Source: Bacteroidota bacterium
GTDB taxonomy: Bacteria > Bacteroidota > Bacteroidia > Chitinophagales > Chitinophagaceae
NCBI GenBank assembly: GCA_023440945.1
Contig: JAEZRL010000106.1
Coordinates: 1 to 26,874 of the forward strand
DNA: 26,874 bases
Direction: 5' to 3'
Shown: one piece after another, positions 24,896 through 26,874 of the stretch
Layout of the letters: every line of letters begins with the position of its first letter
Position numbering within the stretch: the stretch's first letter is position 1
The notes under the pieces: generated by a model
What the model was told of the DNA's origin: nothing
The model's input: only the letters and a program-made list of their open reading frames with translations
Database searches by the model: none
Made by a program: the position numbers and the translations under genes

Positions 24896-25118
24896 AGTAA
24901 GGAACAGGAGGTTTGCGAAAACAATAAACAAAGCTTAAAGGTTAGTTGCGTGAAATAGTTTTAAAACCGGCTTTAAATCTTTTGACACTAATAAAACGAT
25001 GAGAAAAACAAATAATGATAAGAATTTGAGTATTTTGGAAAATCATTCTTAAACAACAAAACATTTAGCTTTCATTAATTAAATCTTCTGTTCTAACCAT
25101 TTAACTTCGCCGGCACGC

Positions 25119-25637
25119 ATGAAGAAGGTTCATCAATTTGTAAGAGGAACAATTTTAAACTTCGTTGATTTTTTTTATCCCTTGTTTAAAAAATACCTCC
25201 CATTGCAAACATACAGGTATGCAGCCTGCGGAGGAATGAATACTCTATTAGATATTTGTCTTTTTACGATCGGGTACAATTTCATTTTTCAAAAACAGAA
25301 TGTTGATTTAGGGATTGTAACGTTAAGTCCGCATATTGCTTCTTTTCTTCTTTCTTTTTGCATCACTTTCCCAACCGGTTTTTATTTAAGCCGCTATGTT
25401 ATTTTTCAGGAGTCGGTACTAAGAGGGAGAATACAGTTATTCCGGTATTTTTTAGTGGTGATGGGATGTCTTCTGCTTAATTACATTTTCTTAAAATTAT
25501 TTGTAGATCATTTTGGCTGGTATCCAACACCGTCAAAAATTATTACTACTGTTTTTGTGGTAATATTCAGTTATCTCAGCCAAACCTATTTCTCATTCAA
25601 GGCAAGGCATAGGAAACTGGACGTGAATAGAACATAG
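25119..25637 (+). CDS. GtrA-family membrane protein
   Basis: This is a 172-residue integral membrane protein with four hydrophobic helices (about 28-50, 68-92, 108-128 and 138-158), the size and layout of the GtrA family. Family-like text includes RYAACGGMNTLLDICLF in helix 1, SFCITFPTGFYLSRYVIFQES after helix 2, LFRYFLVVMGCLLLNYIF in helix 3 and FSYLSQTYFSFK at the end of helix 4. GtrA proteins are thought to move polyprenyl-linked sugars across the membrane for cell-surface polysaccharide or protein glycosylation. No glycosyltransferase partner is adjacent, so the substrate is unknown. It stands alone between divergent argS and the gene at 25932. Confidence 0.87.
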   Translation: MKKVHQFVRGTILNFVDFFYPLFKKYLPLQTYRYAACGGMNTLLDICLFTIGYNFIFQKQNVDLGIVTLSPHIASFLLSFCITFPTGFYLSRYVIFQESVLRGRIQLFRYFLVVMGCLLLNYIFLKLFVDHFGWYPTPSKIITTVFVVIFSYLSQTYFSFKARHRKLDVNRT

Positions 25638-25931
25638 CTATTATTGTTTTAGTTATAAAAGATTGTGTTATACCTCAAAAGGTATGTAGGAACAAATAGC
25701 TTAAGTTGGACAAAAGGTTAACCTCAGACTGCTGATGTATCGAAAAACATCGTGAAAAAAGGCAGATTAGCAGAAATCTTCTCACTTGTGGAAACCTTGT
25801 ACAAATTCAGGAATTACAATTAAATTTTTTTCAACTTGCAAAAATTATTCAGCCACTTTTAATACATTCATAAGCCCTATTTAAACAGCTATTTACTACA
25901 AATTCTTCACTTTTATCTTGTCAAATAAACA

Positions 25932-26378
25932 ATGATGGAATACAAGATCAAAATGAATGAGGAGAGGTTGGGAATAATGGATGAGGAAGGATTTCCTGTT
26001 TACAGTATTGATAAAAATTCTCTCGGTGCTATTCTGCAAGTAGATGGCGCTCCATGCTCAGAATGCATCCTGCAGCTAACGCATTCGTCCTTCATTACAA
26101 CACGCTTGTTGTACAGGATCGCTTTCCAGATTCAAAAAAACTTTCCTGAAAATGGCATTGACTGGTTCACTACTTTTTATCATGTGGAAAAGACAGACTA
26201 TTTACAAAAAGCTTTTTATTTAAAGCTGATGCTTGAAAATAAAGAGATAGAAGAGCAAAAAGACAATGTTAAGGAGATGGCAGCTTTTATGGAAAACGAG
26301 ATAGTTTATGATGTGGATACAAAGCTTTTAAAGATAGTAATGATGAACCTTTTAAGCCATAATGTTATTGTAAGATAG
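25932..26378 (+). CDS. Unrecognised 148-residue protein
   Basis: I do not recognise a family. The protein is soluble by composition, without signal peptide or membrane segment. It begins MMEYKIKMNEERLGIMDEEG, has one CxxC-like pair (APCSEC, about 41-46), an aromatic middle part (DWFTTFYHVEKTDYLQKAFY) and a helical, acidic-basic stretch (about 98-118). Translation may start at the first or second ATG (25932 or 25935). The open frame is clean and a strong terminator follows its stop at a normal distance, which supports a real gene. The 294-base region before it is AT-rich; TTATCTTG shortly before the start is only a weak match to a -7 element. Confidence 0.7.
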   Translation: MMEYKIKMNEERLGIMDEEGFPVYSIDKNSLGAILQVDGAPCSECILQLTHSSFITTRLLYRIAFQIQKNFPENGIDWFTTFYHVEKTDYLQKAFYLKLMLENKEIEEQKDNVKEMAAFMENEIVYDVDTKLLKIVMMNLLSHNVIVR

Positions 26379-26414
26379 AAGGTGTTTTGGTTTTCTCACA
26401 GTTTACATTAAAGA

Positions 26415-26451
26415 AGAAGCCGGTTATAAAAACCGGCTTCTCTTTTTATTT
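26415..26451 (+). terminator. Intrinsic terminator, possibly bidirectional
   Basis: An 11-base perfect inverted repeat, AGAAGCCGGTT (26415-26425) and AACCGGCTTCT (26431-26441), has a 5-base loop and is followed on the plus strand by CTTTTTATTT. It terminates the 25932 gene. On the minus strand the stem is followed by TCTTTAATG, a poorer U-run, but it lies just after the sigma factor stop codon and may also end that transcript. Confidence 0.88.
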
Positions 26452-26460
26452 GCAGAAATT

Positions 26461-26874
26461 TTATCCTAAATAAGCTTTAAGCGCATTGCTGTAACGTGCT
26501 TTTTGTAAACGTTTAATTGCTCTTTCTTTGATCTGGCGAATACGCTCTTTTGTAAGATCATATTTCTGCCCGATCTGTTCAATGGTTACACCATTTTCTC
26601 CATCAAGACCGAAATAAGCGTTTACTATTTCTGCTTCTCTTGGACTGAGTGATTTAAGAACACGGCGGATTTCCTCCCTTAAAGAATCTTTCATTACATC
26701 ATCGTCGGTGTCATCACTTCCTTCAAGCAGGTCACCCATTGCTACATCTTCTGCTTCGTGCACAGGAGCATCCAGCGAAGTATGACGGGTATTGCTTTGA
26801 AAGATGTTGTTAATCTCAGTCTCACTCATTTCCAGAATGGCTGCTAACTCTTCTGTACTTGGCTCTCTCTCATG
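26461..26874 (-). CDS. rpoD: Primary sigma factor, C-terminal part, cut by window edge
   Basis: This is the last 137 residues of a sigma-70 family factor; the 5' part lies beyond the right edge. The open frame continues through the first ATG at 26827-26829, and the 15 codons before it read HEREPSTEELAAILE, matching sigma region 3, so the gene is truncated rather than starting there. Region 4 follows: REEIRRVLKSLSPREAEIVN, then the helix-turn-helix IEQIGQKYDLTKERIRQIKE that contacts the -35/-33 promoter element, and the tail SNALKAYLG typical of Bacteroidota RpoD. Regions 1-2 cannot be checked here, so an alternative group 2 sigma factor is not fully excluded. Confidence 0.9.
   Translation of the reverse strand, partial: HEREPSTEELAAILEMSETEINNIFQSNTRHTSLDAPVHEAEDVAMGDLLEGSDDTDDDVMKDSLREEIRRVLKSLSPREAEIVNAYFGLDGENGVTIEQIGQKYDLTKERIRQIKERAIKRLQKARYSNALKAYLG

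Noticed and set aside
24896..25118. Possible tRNA or riboswitch between argS and the GtrA gene
   Set aside because: No cloverleaf, no conserved TTCRA-type arm and no recognisable riboswitch core; AT-rich promoter-like DNA only.
25670..25685. ATACCT-caaa-AGGTAT hairpin after the GtrA gene as a terminator
   Set aside because: Only a 6-pair AT-rich stem with no T-run; too weak to call.
1..26874. CRISPR array, insertion sequence, prophage or integrative element
   Set aside because: No regularly spaced direct repeats, transposase, integrase or phage genes; gene content is housekeeping and respiratory.

Overview
The window looks like a chromosome segment from a Bacteroidota bacterium, most likely in or near the Chitinophagaceae. 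The evidence is an AT-rich base composition, almost no Shine-Dalgarno sequences, -7 promoter elements of the TAnnTTTG type, a fused CcoN-CcoO oxidase gene, a one-haem CcoP, and a sigma factor whose C-terminus resembles Bacteroidota RpoD. Genus placement is an inference. There are no tRNA or rRNA genes, CRISPR arrays, insertion sequences or phage genes that I can recognise.

Left part (1-6472): the N-terminal 142 codons of a thiolase (minus strand, running off the left edge), then on the plus strand the ribosome-assembly GTPase obgE, a secreted glutamate-carboxypeptidase-II-like M28 peptidase, and 12 bases later a second M28 peptidase with a lipoprotein-type signal that is interrupted by a +1 frameshift. 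A 327-base stretch without an intact gene follows, then a small unrecognised protein.

Centre (6474-17952), all on the minus strand: a cbb3-type cytochrome c oxidase locus. In transcription order it is ccoI (copper P-type ATPase), ccoS, fused ccoNO, ccoQ (only 57 codons), ccoP, ccoG, fixH, a SafE/DsbD_2-type membrane protein, a cytoplasmic PAS histidine kinase, and a response regulator whose receiver is fused directly to a CRP/FNR-type sensor and DNA-binding module. The kinase PAS domain has a His and an Arg at the spacing of the haem His and distal Arg of FixL. The putative ccoS promoter has an FNR-like palindrome over its -33 element. Together these suggest a compact oxygen or redox circuit in which the FixJ and FixK roles sit in one protein acting on the neighbouring oxidase operon. 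This is a hypothesis from sequence only.

Right part (18176-26874): ligA, a monofunctional catalase with a clear intrinsic terminator, an RsmI-like tetrapyrrole-methylase-family protein, and argS (all minus); a GtrA-family membrane protein and an unrecognised 148-residue protein (plus) ending in a strong terminator; and the C-terminal part of the primary sigma factor (minus, running off the right edge).

The main non-genic signal is a dispersed repeat of about 65 bases found at 5803-5868 and, inverted, at 23001-23066. Each copy lies 20-45 bases after the stop codon of the preceding gene and in the same orientation relative to it.
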